DNA of 64,000 nucleotides from assembly GCA_039584255.1 (NCBI GenBank), contig JBDGYE010000002.1:1-64000 (forward strand), written 5' to 3'. A program made the position numbers and the translations under genes. This stretch comes from JBDGYE01 sp039584255 (GTDB taxonomy: Bacteria; Gemmatimonadota; Gemmatimonadetes; Palauibacterales; Palauibacteraceae). The first letter of the stretch is position 1, and every line of letters begins with the position of its first letter. The notes beneath the pieces were generated by a model. That model was not told the origin of the DNA. It did no database searches and saw only the letters and a program-made list of their open reading frames with translations. Below, piece by piece: positions 49,258 through 59,660 of this stretch.

Positions 49258-49818
49258 TCAATCCACGGCGAGCGCGCTGAGGAACTCGCGAAGCGTCGTC
49301 TCACCGCCGTCCTTCGCATACCAGCGGCGCGTGTCTCTGTAGATCTCCGACGACGGCCTCTCGCCCGCCCTCTTCGCCCGGATCACGAACTCCTGGAGCT
49401 CGGCCGGCCGCGGACCCCAGCGCGCGACGGGCCGGAAGTACTCGTCGAGCGTGATCACCACAGGGATCGACCGACTGCCATTTGTAAGGTACTGGTCCAT
49501 GAGCTCCGGGTTGTCGTCGCGCTTGAGGATGCGCAGCTTGACGTGAGGCGAGGCCTCCTCCAGCCGGGCGAAGATTGGCACCAGGTTCGAGGCGTCCCCG
49601 CACCAGTCTTCCGCCAGGACGAGCACCTTCCAGTCCTTCCCGGTCTCCGCCAGCCGTTCGACGGCCCAGTCCGGGATCCGCGTCTTTCGGTACACGCCCT
49701 GCCATAGCTCGAGATGCTCCTCGATTTCCTCGCCGAGGTAGCGGTTCCAGGGGATGCCCTCCAGCCAGTAGCGCTCGAGCCCGCTTTCCGTGTCGCGTAC
49801 CGTTTCTATTCCCGTCAT
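49258..49818 (-). CDS. Thioredoxin-fold protein with a single active-site cysteine
   Basis: 186 residues. The strand VLVLAEDWCGDASN (Cys73) and following helix match the Thioredoxin_9/thioredoxin-family motif DWCGDC, but the second cysteine is Ala76, so it cannot form the usual disulfide. The cis-proline strand SIPVVITLDE is intact. No signal peptide, so cytoplasmic. An upstream in-frame start would add 49 unrelated residues and is not used. It precedes the OmpA gene by 21 nt. A thiol reductase with one cysteine, or a chaperone-like role, are both possible. Confidence 0.7.
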   Translation of the reverse strand: MTGIETVRDTESGLERYWLEGIPWNRYLGEEIEEHLELWQGVYRKTRIPDWAVERLAETGKDWKVLVLAEDWCGDASNLVPIFARLEEASPHVKLRILKRDDNPELMDQYLTNGSRSIPVVITLDEYFRPVARWGPRPAELQEFVIRAKRAGERPSSEIYRDTRRWYAKDGGETTLREFLSALAVD

Positions 49819-50056
49819 CGCCGGTAGCCTTCTCGTTGACAAGCCAGTAGGATGGGAGACTGCAGCGAGGGCCGGTCTCAGCTGCTCAAGATAGCCGGCC
49901 GGCAGCCACAAGAAACCCCGCGGCGGACCGTTCCGTTCCCGGAGTTCCGTTCCCCGAACAGACAACGTTTAGGGGTTCCCGTGGAACGCGCTCTGCGCCG
50001 CCAAGGCTGCTTGGAAGCCGGATCGAAACCTTACTCGTCCGCGGAGAAGAAAGACG

Positions 50057-51907
<1,851 letters not shown>

Positions 51908-51941
51908 TGGCTCACGACCCTCAACGTAGAGAGCAACCACG

Positions 51942-53870
51942 ATGACGCTTCCACGGCCCTCCTATGCCTCCATGATCCTTGGCGCAGCCTGCCTGGTCCT
52001 CGGGATGCACAGCCCGGCCGTGGCCCAGGACTTCGGCAACGCCGAGGAGTTCGCGGCCGGCACTCTGAAGAACAAGGAGTACTCTCCGTACGCCGGCCGG
52101 GGATACCCGACGCAGGTGTTCTGGGGCGACACGCACCTCCACACCAACCTCTCCGTGGACGCGGGCATGTTCGGGAACCGGCTGGGCCTGGACGAGGCCT
52201 ACCGGTTCACCCGCGGCGAGGAGGTGGTCACGTCCCATGGCTTGCGCGCGCGGCTGTCCCGGCCGCTCGACTTCGTGGTCGTCGCGGACCACTCCGACGG
52301 GTACGGGATGTTCGCCAAGATAGTGGCGGGGGATCCCGAGCTGATGAAGGACGAGACGGCCAGACGGTGGAACCGGATGTTCAGCGAGGGCGGCCAGTCG
52401 GCGGTGGAAGCGACGCTGGAGCTCATCGATCTGTTCTCGAAAGGGGAGATGCCGTTCCCCATCAACGCCCCGGAGTCCATAGGGCCCGTGTGGGACGACG
52501 TCCTCGGGGCGGCCGAGAAGTACAACGAGCCGGGCGTGTTCACGGCGTTCATCGGGTACGAGTGGACGTCGCTGGCGCCGCCCGGAAACAACCTGCACCG
52601 GGTCCTCGTGTACCGCGATGACGCGACCCGCGCCGGCCAGAAGCTCCCCATGACGACGGAGACGAGCATCGACCCGGAGGATCTGTGGGGCTACATGGCT
52701 GACTACGAAGCGAAAACCGGCGGCAAGGTCCTCGCGATTCCGCACAACGGAAACCTGTCGAACGGGATGATGTTCGACATCGAGAACATGGACGGGAACC
52801 CGCTCACCCGTGCCTACGCCGAGACGCGTGATCGCTGGGAGCCGGTATACGAGGTGACCCAGATCAAGGGCGACGGGGAGGCGCACCCGCTGCTCTCTCC
52901 CGACGACGAGTTCGCGGATTACGAGAACTGGGACCTCGGCAACCTGAACCTGAGCCAGGCGAAGACCGAGGACATGCTGCAGTATGAGTACGGGCGGTCG
53001 GCACTCAAGCTTGGCCTGCAGCTCGAGGCCCGGCTCGGCGTGAACCCGTTCCAGTTCGGGATGATCGGCTCGACGGACTCGCACACGTCCCTGCCGACTG
53101 CCGAGGAGGAAAATTTCTTCGGCAAGCACTCCGGGAACGAGCCCAGTCCGGAGAGGGCCTCACACGTCTCGATAGGGGCGCCGGACGGAAGCCTTGCCTA
53201 CATGGGTTGGGACATGGTCTCGTCCGGCTACGCCGCCGTGTGGGCGACCGAGAACACGCGTGAGGCGATCTGGGACGCGATGATGCGGCGCGAGGTGTAC
53301 GCGACGACGGGCTCCCGTATGCTGATCCGGTTCTTCGGCGGGTTCGAGTTCACCGAGGCGGACGCGCGGAGCCGCTTCCCCGGGCAGGCCGGCTACTCGA
53401 AGGGCGTGCCGATGGGCGGCGAGCTGTCGCGCCCCTCGTCGGGGGTGGCCCCGTCGTTCCTGGTGGCGGCCCTGAAGGATCCGTTCGGCGGCAACCTCGA
53501 CCGCATCCAGGTCGTGAAGGGGTGGCTGGATTCGAGCGGCGCTCTCCAGGAACGGGTGTACGACGTGGCGGTGTCGGACGGCCGCGAAATAGGGCCCGAC
53601 GGCCGCGCGCGGCAGGCGGTGGGTAACACGGTAGACGTCGACAACGCCACCTGGCTCAACACGATCGGCGATCCCGAGCTCATCGCGGTGTGGCAGGACC
53701 CGGACTTCGACGCCTCGGAGCGCGCCTTCTACTACGCCCGGGTGATCGAGATCCCGACGCCGCGCTGGACGGCGTACGACGCGTTCCGGTTCGGTATCGA
53801 CATGCCGGATGAGGTGGAGATGACGACGCAGGAGCGCGCCTACACTTCGCCGATCTGGTACACTCCGTAG
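51942..53870 (+). CDS. DUF3604 exported protein, PHP-like
   Basis: 642 residues with a signal peptide to about residue 29 (HSPAVAQ). Metal-binding blocks of DUF3604 are clear: FWGDTHLHTNLSVDAG, VVADHSDG, IPHNGNLSNG, and GSTDSHTSLPT, which resemble the histidine/aspartate clusters of PHP phosphoesterases. The C-terminal region ends with AYTSPIWYT, a usual family end. The family is of unknown function; a periplasmic metal-dependent hydrolase is a reasonable inference. It leads the four-gene module that continues to 57970. Confidence 0.9.
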   Translation: MTLPRPSYASMILGAACLVLGMHSPAVAQDFGNAEEFAAGTLKNKEYSPYAGRGYPTQVFWGDTHLHTNLSVDAGMFGNRLGLDEAYRFTRGEEVVTSHGLRARLSRPLDFVVVADHSDGYGMFAKIVAGDPELMKDETARRWNRMFSEGGQSAVEATLELIDLFSKGEMPFPINAPESIGPVWDDVLGAAEKYNEPGVFTAFIGYEWTSLAPPGNNLHRVLVYRDDATRAGQKLPMTTETSIDPEDLWGYMADYEAKTGGKVLAIPHNGNLSNGMMFDIENMDGNPLTRAYAETRDRWEPVYEVTQIKGDGEAHPLLSPDDEFADYENWDLGNLNLSQAKTEDMLQYEYGRSALKLGLQLEARLGVNPFQFGMIGSTDSHTSLPTAEEENFFGKHSGNEPSPERASHVSIGAPDGSLAYMGWDMVSSGYAAVWATENTREAIWDAMMRREVYATTGSRMLIRFFGGFEFTEADARSRFPGQAGYSKGVPMGGELSRPSSGVAPSFLVAALKDPFGGNLDRIQVVKGWLDSSGALQERVYDVAVSDGREIGPDGRARQAVGNTVDVDNATWLNTIGDPELIAVWQDPDFDASERAFYYARVIEIPTPRWTAYDAFRFGIDMPDEVEMTTQERAYTSPIWYTP

Positions 53871-53964
53871 CCCGCGACATGGCTTTCGCGCGACAACCGC
53901 AGCTTGCAGCCGGAGGCGATCCGCGCCTCCGGTTGGGCTTCCGCGCCACCGAGCGTCGTCAGAA

Positions 53965-56160
53965 GTGAGAACGATTCTGCTCGCCGGAGTCCTGGCCGGA
54001 GCCGCCCTTCTGCCCGCGCTGGCCCTGGCCGATGTCGGCCCGCCGGCGCACATGCAGGTCACGGAGCGGGAGCCCGGCCTGTACACCGTGCAGTGGCGAG
54101 TGCCCAAGGCGCTACCGCCCCGCGCCGTTCCGGTCCCGGTGTTTCCCGAGAGCTGCGAGCCGACGGGCGATCGGGCCGTTGTCGACGGCCCCGGCGCCTG
54201 GCTGTTCGAGCAAGACTGGCGCTGCGACACCAGCCTGGCTGGGCAGACGATCGCCATGCGCTACCCGTTTCCGGATCTCGCTCTGACCACCGTGGTACGC
54301 GTGGATCTCCTGTCGGGGGACCGGTTCGCGCACGTTCTCACGCCGGGCGAAGGACCGTGGCGTCTTCCCGAGGGGACTGCGGCGCCGGACCTCGTGCTGC
54401 GTGCCCAGAGGGCCGTGCTCGCCGGGCTGTCGCACACGGCACGCTGGGCGCACCTGGTCTTCGTCGTCGTGCTCGGCCTTCTGAGCGGATTCCGCCAGCC
54501 GGTGCGGCTCGTCACCGCGTTCACGTTCGGCCAGGTCGCCGGCGCCGCGCTCGCCGCGGCGACCGGGGCCGGCCTCGGTTCGGCGCCCGCTGAGATCGGC
54601 TTCGCCCTCGCCACGGCGCTGCTCGCCAGGGAGGTGCTTCGCCCGTCCGAGGAGCGCCGGCGGCTCCCGGTTCTGGCCGCATCCGCCGGTCTCGTTCACG
54701 GGCTGGGCATCGCCGCCCTTACCGCCCCTGATCTGGGCGATGCCGGCTCAGGCCTGGCGTCGCAATTGCTGGCGATCCTGGGAATGGATGCGGCTCACGT
54801 CGTGGGTGCGGTCGGCCTCGCAGCGGCGAGCGGTTGGCTGGCCCGTCGCTCCGCCGCCGTTCCGAGTCGAAAGGGCTTCGCGTACGCCGGCGGTGCAGCC
54901 GGGATGGCGTTGGCGATCGCGATGGCCGTTGGGGGAGAGGCACCGGTGGCTGGTGCCGTCGCCTCCTCTATCACGCCTCCCGGAGCCTCGACCACAGAGC
55001 CCGGCATGTCAGTGGCAGGATCCAGGCGCGTTGCGCCGGCAGCCCCCGACGCGCCGATTCAGAGCTTTCTGACCGTGGAGCCGTTTGAGGTGCGGCACGA
55101 AGCGATGCTTCGCCTGGCAGGTCTGGCACCGGAGCTGGGTCTCGCCCCGGACTCGATACTGCCGATCGCTTCCCAGTCCGCGGTAACCGAGCGTCTGACG
55201 GAGCTGGTCCTCTCCGGGACAACCGTGCGGGTCGACGGCGAAAGCCCACCGCCCCTCATCCGGAGGGTCGATTTCATGACGGTCGATCCCACCGGAGCTC
55301 TGCCACGTCCTGCCCCGGTTCCCGAGGCAATTGGCAAGGCAGTGGTCGGCCTGGTGATCGCTTATCCCACACAGGGAATGGCCGACGAGGTCAGGCTGGC
55401 CTGGGGCCAGTTGCCGACCGCGGTGACCACCATCCCGGCGACCGTGATCGATCCGGAATCCGTCGCCTCCCGCTCGTTGACGGAGAGCGAGCCGTCGCTG
55501 GTGTGGGAGAACGCTCTGGTGGAGGATCCGATCCCGACCGTTGCCGCGGTTGAGGTGGAGCCGCTGAGGCTTCCGCTTCCGGTGATCTCGCTGCCCCTGC
55601 TGGCGCTTTCGGCCGTGCTGCTGGTCACCGGGATGCGGGGCCGCCGACGGGCGGCCTGCCTGGTAGCGTCGCGCCTGCTCCTCGCCCTCGCCTTCGTCGT
55701 GGGGCCGCTGGTGCAGACCGCCGTGGCCCTACCGGGATCGCCGGGCCGGATTCCGTCCGAACGCCAGGCACGGCGAATCCTGTCGGGGCTGCTGCCCAAC
55801 ATATATCGGGCGCTGGAGTACCGTGACGAGGCGACGATCTACGACCGACTCGCGGTGAGCGTAACCGGAGAGACGCTGACCGAGGTGTACCTGGAGCAGC
55901 GCCGGGCCCTCGAGATCGAGGAGCGGGGCGGAGCCCAGGCCCGGGTGGAGGCCGTGGAGGTAACGGAGGCGCGGGAGATCGAATCGCGTGATGTGGGCTT
56001 TGGCGTCCGATCGACCTGGACCGTCGGCGGAATGGTGACCCACTTCGGACACCGGCACTTCCGGCAGAGCCGCTACGAGGCCAGGATTGGAATCGTCCCC
56101 GTTGAAGGGACCTGGAAGATCGGGTCGATAGAAGTGCTCGAGCAGGAGAGAGTTCGATGA
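53965..56160 (+). CDS. Large HupE/UreJ-like membrane protein with extra periplasmic domains
   Basis: 731 residues from a GTG start, with a signal peptide. Residues about 23-150 form an exported beta domain; about 152-335 hold six or so TM segments in the HupE/UreJ position (GLSHTARWAHLVFVVVLG); about 335-540 form a second soluble domain; then two TM helices and a 140-residue C-terminal domain. The usual HupE metal motif H-x-x-x-G-x-D-H has changed to H-T-A-R-W-A-H, so Gly and Asp are lost, and the later AH/S block reads FTFGQVAGA. It overlaps the next gene by 4 nt. Function unknown. Confidence 0.65.
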   Translation: MRTILLAGVLAGAALLPALALADVGPPAHMQVTEREPGLYTVQWRVPKALPPRAVPVPVFPESCEPTGDRAVVDGPGAWLFEQDWRCDTSLAGQTIAMRYPFPDLALTTVVRVDLLSGDRFAHVLTPGEGPWRLPEGTAAPDLVLRAQRAVLAGLSHTARWAHLVFVVVLGLLSGFRQPVRLVTAFTFGQVAGAALAAATGAGLGSAPAEIGFALATALLAREVLRPSEERRRLPVLAASAGLVHGLGIAALTAPDLGDAGSGLASQLLAILGMDAAHVVGAVGLAAASGWLARRSAAVPSRKGFAYAGGAAGMALAIAMAVGGEAPVAGAVASSITPPGASTTEPGMSVAGSRRVAPAAPDAPIQSFLTVEPFEVRHEAMLRLAGLAPELGLAPDSILPIASQSAVTERLTELVLSGTTVRVDGESPPPLIRRVDFMTVDPTGALPRPAPVPEAIGKAVVGLVIAYPTQGMADEVRLAWGQLPTAVTTIPATVIDPESVASRSLTESEPSLVWENALVEDPIPTVAAVEVEPLRLPLPVISLPLLALSAVLLVTGMRGRRRAACLVASRLLLALAFVVGPLVQTAVALPGSPGRIPSERQARRILSGLLPNIYRALEYRDEATIYDRLAVSVTGETLTEVYLEQRRALEIEERGGAQARVEAVEVTEAREIESRDVGFGVRSTWTVGGMVTHFGHRHFRQSRYEARIGIVPVEGTWKIGSIEVLEQERVR

Positions 56161-57047
56161 GGCTGCTGCGCGAGCCCCTGTTCCATTTTGTCGTCCTCGG
56201 AGTGGCGCTGTTTCTCGTCTACGCCCTCGCGAGCGACGTTTTTTCCTCCGACGCGTCCCGCCGGATCGAGATCACGGGGGCCGAGATCGAGCTCCTTGCA
56301 GCGACCTGGGAGCGGCAGTGGCAACGACCACCGACCGAAGACGAGCTGCGGGCCCTGATCGACGCACGGGTGCGGGAAGAGGTCTTGTACCGGGAGGCGC
56401 TGGCGGTAGGGCTCGATCAGAACGACGTCGTGGTCCGCCGCCGCATGGTGCAGAAGATGGAGCTCCTCTCGGAGGACCTGGCGTTGCTTGTGGATCCGAC
56501 GGATCGGGAGCTGCAGGCGTTCTTCCGGGAGCGGCAGCAGGAATACCGCGTTCCGCCACGGCTCAGCTTCAGCCACGTGTACTTCAACACCGACCGGCGC
56601 GGGCCGGCGGCGGAGGACGATGCCCACCGGGTGCTGGAGGAGCTGCGGGCCGAGGCGCCGCCACCCGCGCGCGCGTCCGAGCGAGGCGACCGCTTCATGC
56701 TCCAGTACGACTACGCTCTGCGGACGCCCCAGGAGGTTCAGCAGGCCTTCGGAAGCCGGTTCGCGGAAGCCCTGTTCGGACTGGAGTCCGGGTGGCAGGG
56801 TCCGGTCGTCTCCGGATACGGCATCCACCTGGTGAACATTGGCGAGCGGGTCGAGAGTCGCATCCCGGAGTACGTGGAGATCCGGGACCGGCTGGTGACG
56901 GACTACAACCGCATGCGTCGTGACCGCGCCAACGAGGCGCTGTACGAAGGCCTGCGGGAGGGGTACGAGGTCGAGATCGATAAGGGGGCGCTGGAGCGGA
57001 GGCTCTCGGGCCTCGAGCGGGCGCGGGCCGCCGGGCAGGGGCAGTGA
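56157..57047 (+). CDS. Membrane-anchored peptidylprolyl isomerase, parvulin/SurA-like
   Basis: 296 residues. One N-terminal TM helix (about 8-26: LFHFVVLGVALFLVYALAS) anchors it in the inner membrane with the rest periplasmic. Residues about 40-115 resemble the SurA/PrsA N-terminal chaperone helices. Residues about 130-235 form the parvulin domain (PPRLSFSHVYFN ... FGSRFAEALFGLESGWQGPVVSGYGIHLVNI). It probably helps fold a periplasmic or outer-membrane partner, most likely the barrel or DUF3604 protein of the module. Overlaps both neighbours by 4 nt. Confidence 0.88.
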   Translation: MRLLREPLFHFVVLGVALFLVYALASDVFSSDASRRIEITGAEIELLAATWERQWQRPPTEDELRALIDARVREEVLYREALAVGLDQNDVVVRRRMVQKMELLSEDLALLVDPTDRELQAFFRERQQEYRVPPRLSFSHVYFNTDRRGPAAEDDAHRVLEELRAEAPPPARASERGDRFMLQYDYALRTPQEVQQAFGSRFAEALFGLESGWQGPVVSGYGIHLVNIGERVESRIPEYVEIRDRLVTDYNRMRRDRANEALYEGLREGYEVEIDKGALERRLSGLERARAAGQGQ

Positions 57048-57970
57048 GTGCCTCGAACGGGCCGTACCGACTGCCGATGCTCGCGGCGTTCCTTCTCCTG
57101 GCTCCGCTGTCCTCGATTCGGGCGCAGGACCTCGAGCCGCGCGCCTTCTCGCCCGTCCCGGTGAGCGTGAACTTCGCCGCCGTCGGGTACGCCTACTCCT
57201 TCGGCAACGTGCTGCTCGATCCCTCGCTCCCCGTCGAGGACGCGACGGCCAACGTACATACCGGCATTGCGGGCTACGTGCGCACGTTCAGCTTCTTCGG
57301 CAAGTCGGCGAAGGCCGAGGCGATCACGCGGTTCGCGCACGGCGACTGGAGGGGGAAGCTGGCCGGGCAGGACACGAGCCGGTCCATCACCGCATTCGGC
57401 GACCCCTCCGTCCGCCTGGCGGTCAACTTCGTGGGCGCGCCGGCGCTCGAGATGCCGCGCTTCATGACCCACCGGCAGGGCACCGTGGTGGGGGCGAGCC
57501 TGCGCCTCATCGTTCCTCTCGGCCAGTACGACAACGACAGAATCATCAACCTCGGTACAAACCGGTGGACGTTCATCCCGCGCGTCGGCGTCTCGCGAAG
57601 GCTCGGCAGCCACTGGAACCTCGAGGCCATCGGCTCGGCCTGGATCTTCACGGATAACCCGGACGCCCGTGGCCAGACGCTGCAGCAGGATCCCCTATGG
57701 ACGATCCAGGGCAGCGTCGCCTACCTGTTCAAGGGCGGCGCCTGGCTGTCCGTGGACGCCGGATGGGGGTCGGGAGGCCGGGCCTCGGTGGGAGGCGAAC
57801 AGAGCTCGGCACGGCAGGAGAACACCCGGTTTGGGGCGACGCTCGCCTACCCGCTCACGCGGCGCGCCTCGCTCAAGCTGGCGTGGGTGAGCGGCATCTC
57901 TACCCGCCTCGGGGCCGATTTCGACAATATCGTCCTGCTGTACCAGTACCGTTGGGGCGGCGGGATCTGA
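57044..57970 (+). CDS. MetA-type outer-membrane barrel, last gene of the DUF3604 module
   Basis: 308 residues from a GTG start overlapping the isomerase stop. Signal peptide (LAAFLLLAPLSSIRAQ), then amphipathic strands typical of the Phenol_MetA_deg/transporter family: VNFAAVGYAYSFGNVLLDPSLPVEDATANVHT, FGDPSVRLAVNFVGAPALE and GLSLRLIVPLGQYDNDRIINLGTNRW-like blocks. The barrel ends in a weak Tyr-Arg-Trp region. It is one of two such barrels in the window; the other sits behind a DtxR-like box. The substrate is unknown. Confidence 0.75.
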   Translation: MSASNGPYRLPMLAAFLLLAPLSSIRAQDLEPRAFSPVPVSVNFAAVGYAYSFGNVLLDPSLPVEDATANVHTGIAGYVRTFSFFGKSAKAEAITRFAHGDWRGKLAGQDTSRSITAFGDPSVRLAVNFVGAPALEMPRFMTHRQGTVVGASLRLIVPLGQYDNDRIINLGTNRWTFIPRVGVSRRLGSHWNLEAIGSAWIFTDNPDARGQTLQQDPLWTIQGSVAYLFKGGAWLSVDAGWGSGGRASVGGEQSSARQENTRFGATLAYPLTRRASLKLAWVSGISTRLGADFDNIVLLYQYRWGGGI

Positions 57971-58330
57971 TCACGGCTCGAAGCCCATCCCGAGCCGGCG
58001 GGCGACCCGGTGCAGCGGCCGATCCAGTGTCCACACACGTACGCCGGCGAGCCGCGCCGAGGCCATCAGGTGCGCATCCAGCCACCCGATGCCCGATCCG
58101 GCGAGCCCGTTGCGTTCGACGAATCCCAGCACCTCGCGGTGCTCCGCCTCCGGAGGACGCGGGAGTGCCTCCAGGAGCGACCGGATCCGCCGGCGATTCG
58201 ACGTCCGTCCGCATGCCAGCTCTCCGATCACGAACGGGTGACACCACACCGCGTCGTCCTCCAGCAGCGCAACGAGGGTGGCATTCCCATACCGGAAATG
58301 ATCGATCCACACGGACGTGTCGACGAGCAT
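57971..58330 (-). CDS. vapC: VapC-like PIN-domain toxin
   Basis: 119 residues with all PIN active-site acids: Asp4 (MLVDTSVW), Glu37 (VIGELACGR), Asp85 (WLDAHLMASARLAG) and Asp103 (TLDRPL). It is a magnesium-dependent RNase that blocks growth by cutting tRNA or rRNA in known family members. It overlaps the antitoxin by 1 nt on the same strand. Its stop abuts the barrel gene's stop, so it converges on that module. Confidence 0.93.
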   Translation of the reverse strand: MLVDTSVWIDHFRYGNATLVALLEDDAVWCHPFVIGELACGRTSNRRRIRSLLEALPRPPEAEHREVLGFVERNGLAGSGIGWLDAHLMASARLAGVRVWTLDRPLHRVARRLGMGFEP

Positions 58331-58524
58331 CAGGACGAGGGACGCCGACGCGGGATGCCCTTGAGCCCCGGCTCGGTTCCGCCGAGTGCCGCCAGTCGCC
58401 TGGCGCTCTCTCGCTCGATCAGGGCCTTCAGACCGGCGTGAACCACTGCGGTCTTACCCTTGAGCCCGCTGAGTCGCTGTGCTTCCTCTACCAGGCGGTC
58501 GTCCAGATTCAATGTCGTCCTCAT
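58330..58524 (-). CDS. vapB: VapB-like antitoxin
   Basis: 64 residues. The N-terminal MRTTLNLDDRLVEEAQRLSG is the VapB ribbon-helix-helix signature, and the C-terminal half, basic and flexible, would bind the toxin. The start is the ATG inside an inverted-repeat operator (58523-58540); an upstream in-frame ATG at 58647 would add 41 unrelated residues and cover the operator. It likely represses its own promoter as a complex with VapC. Confidence 0.92.
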   Translation of the reverse strand: MRTTLNLDDRLVEEAQRLSGLKGKTAVVHAGLKALIERESARRLAALGGTEPGLKGIPRRRPSS

Positions 58525-58540
58525 ACATACTAATATGCAT
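58523..58540. promoter_or_regulatory. VapB operator-like inverted repeat
   Basis: ATACATA (58523-58529) and TATGCAT (58534-58540) form an inverted repeat with one mismatch that overlaps the vapB start codon. More direct and inverted copies of ATGC/GCAT follow at 58538-58555. This AT-rich block contrasts with its GC-rich surroundings. Confidence 0.6.
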
Positions 58541-58613
58541 AAATGATGCGTATCAGCAAGGCGTGCGACCCGGGGGACGAGCCACTGCACGACGCGCAAC
58601 GTCGAGGTGCGGC

Positions 58614-58627
58614 TGATCAGATGATCA
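58614..58627. promoter_or_regulatory. Dyad TGATCA-GA-TGATCA upstream of paaA
   Basis: A perfect inverted repeat of two TGATCA palindromes with 2-nt spacing, 95 nt before paaA and 90 nt upstream of vapB. It may be the operator for a paa regulator; none is encoded here. Confidence 0.35.
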
Positions 58628-58721
58628 AGCGGGACACCCCGTTTCACGCTGGGCGGCTCAACTCATTACATTGGGATCTCGCGCGGGCCGGTGGGTCCGG
58701 AGGAGACCGACGGAGGAGAGA

Positions 58722-59660
58722 ATGGCGCGATTCACGGATGAGCAGCTTCAGCAGAAGGTGAATGAAGGATTCATCGTCGAGTCGGAAGCCGACATGACGG
58801 AGACCTATAAGAAGGCGCTGATCGGTCAGCTCACCGTGCAAGGCGACACGGAGCTCATAAGCGCTCCGGCATACTACATGGCAGCAAAGGATGCGCCCTC
58901 GACGAACACGATGGTCTCGGCCACCGCGATCATCCAGGACGAGATGGGACATGCCAACATCGCCTACCGGCTTCTCCAGGACCTCGGCGTGGACACCGAC
59001 GCGCTCCTGTACGAGCGCCCGCCCGAGAGGTTCAAGAACCCGTTCGGATTCGACCAGCCGATCGCCAACTGGGCGGAGCTGGTGACCGCGAACGCGCTGT
59101 ACGATAGGGCCGGGATCACCCTGCTCAGCGACGTCCATCGCAACACGTCGTACGGTCCACTCAAGCGGGCCCTGGTGAAGGTGGGGATGGAGGAGAACTT
59201 CCACCTCCGCCACGGCGAGGTGTGGATGAAACGTCTGTGCGAGGCTGGAGGCGAGGGCCGCGACCTCGTGCAGAGGGCCGTCGACTGGATGTTTCCCATG
59301 GGGGTCGAGTGGTTCGGGCTGCCCGACGACCGGAAGCGCCACAACGCACAGCTCGACTTCAAGCTCAAGGGGATGACGAACGACGAGCTGCGCATGACGT
59401 GGATGAAGGCCGTCGTGCCGCTCTGCGAGCAGCTGGGTATCAGCGTCCCCGCCCACTCCAACGAAGAGACGGGCGAGGTCGAGCTGGAGTACGAGCTTCC
59501 GATCGCCTGGGACGCGGGCGAGCGCCGCTGGCTCCTCGACGAGCCGATCACCTGGGACGAGGTGTGGGAGCGCTGGCGGGCCCGCGGCCCCATGAACGAG
59601 GAGTTCGTGGAATCGATTCGCCGCAGCCGCGGTCAAGTGGAGGGTCTGCTGGCGGCGTGA
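58722..59660 (+). CDS. paaA: 1,2-Phenylacetyl-CoA epoxidase, subunit A
   Basis: 312 residues from the ATG behind GGAGGAGAG; an upstream in-frame start is rejected for lacking a site. Diiron ligands appear in IIQDEMGHANIAYR and EENFHLRHGEVWMKR. The protein binds phenylacetyl-CoA and oxygen, and forms the epoxide at the ring with PaaC. It leads the paa operon; its stop overlaps the DUF59 gene (GTGA). A dyad at 58614-58627 may be its operator. Confidence 0.94.
   Translation: MARFTDEQLQQKVNEGFIVESEADMTETYKKALIGQLTVQGDTELISAPAYYMAAKDAPSTNTMVSATAIIQDEMGHANIAYRLLQDLGVDTDALLYERPPERFKNPFGFDQPIANWAELVTANALYDRAGITLLSDVHRNTSYGPLKRALVKVGMEENFHLRHGEVWMKRLCEAGGEGRDLVQRAVDWMFPMGVEWFGLPDDRKRHNAQLDFKLKGMTNDELRMTWMKAVVPLCEQLGISVPAHSNEETGEVELEYELPIAWDAGERRWLLDEPITWDEVWERWRARGPMNEEFVESIRRSRGQVEGLLAA

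Noticed and set aside
53965..56160. Nickel or cobalt importer of the HupE type
   Set aside because: The metal motif is lost, so only remote membership is claimed.
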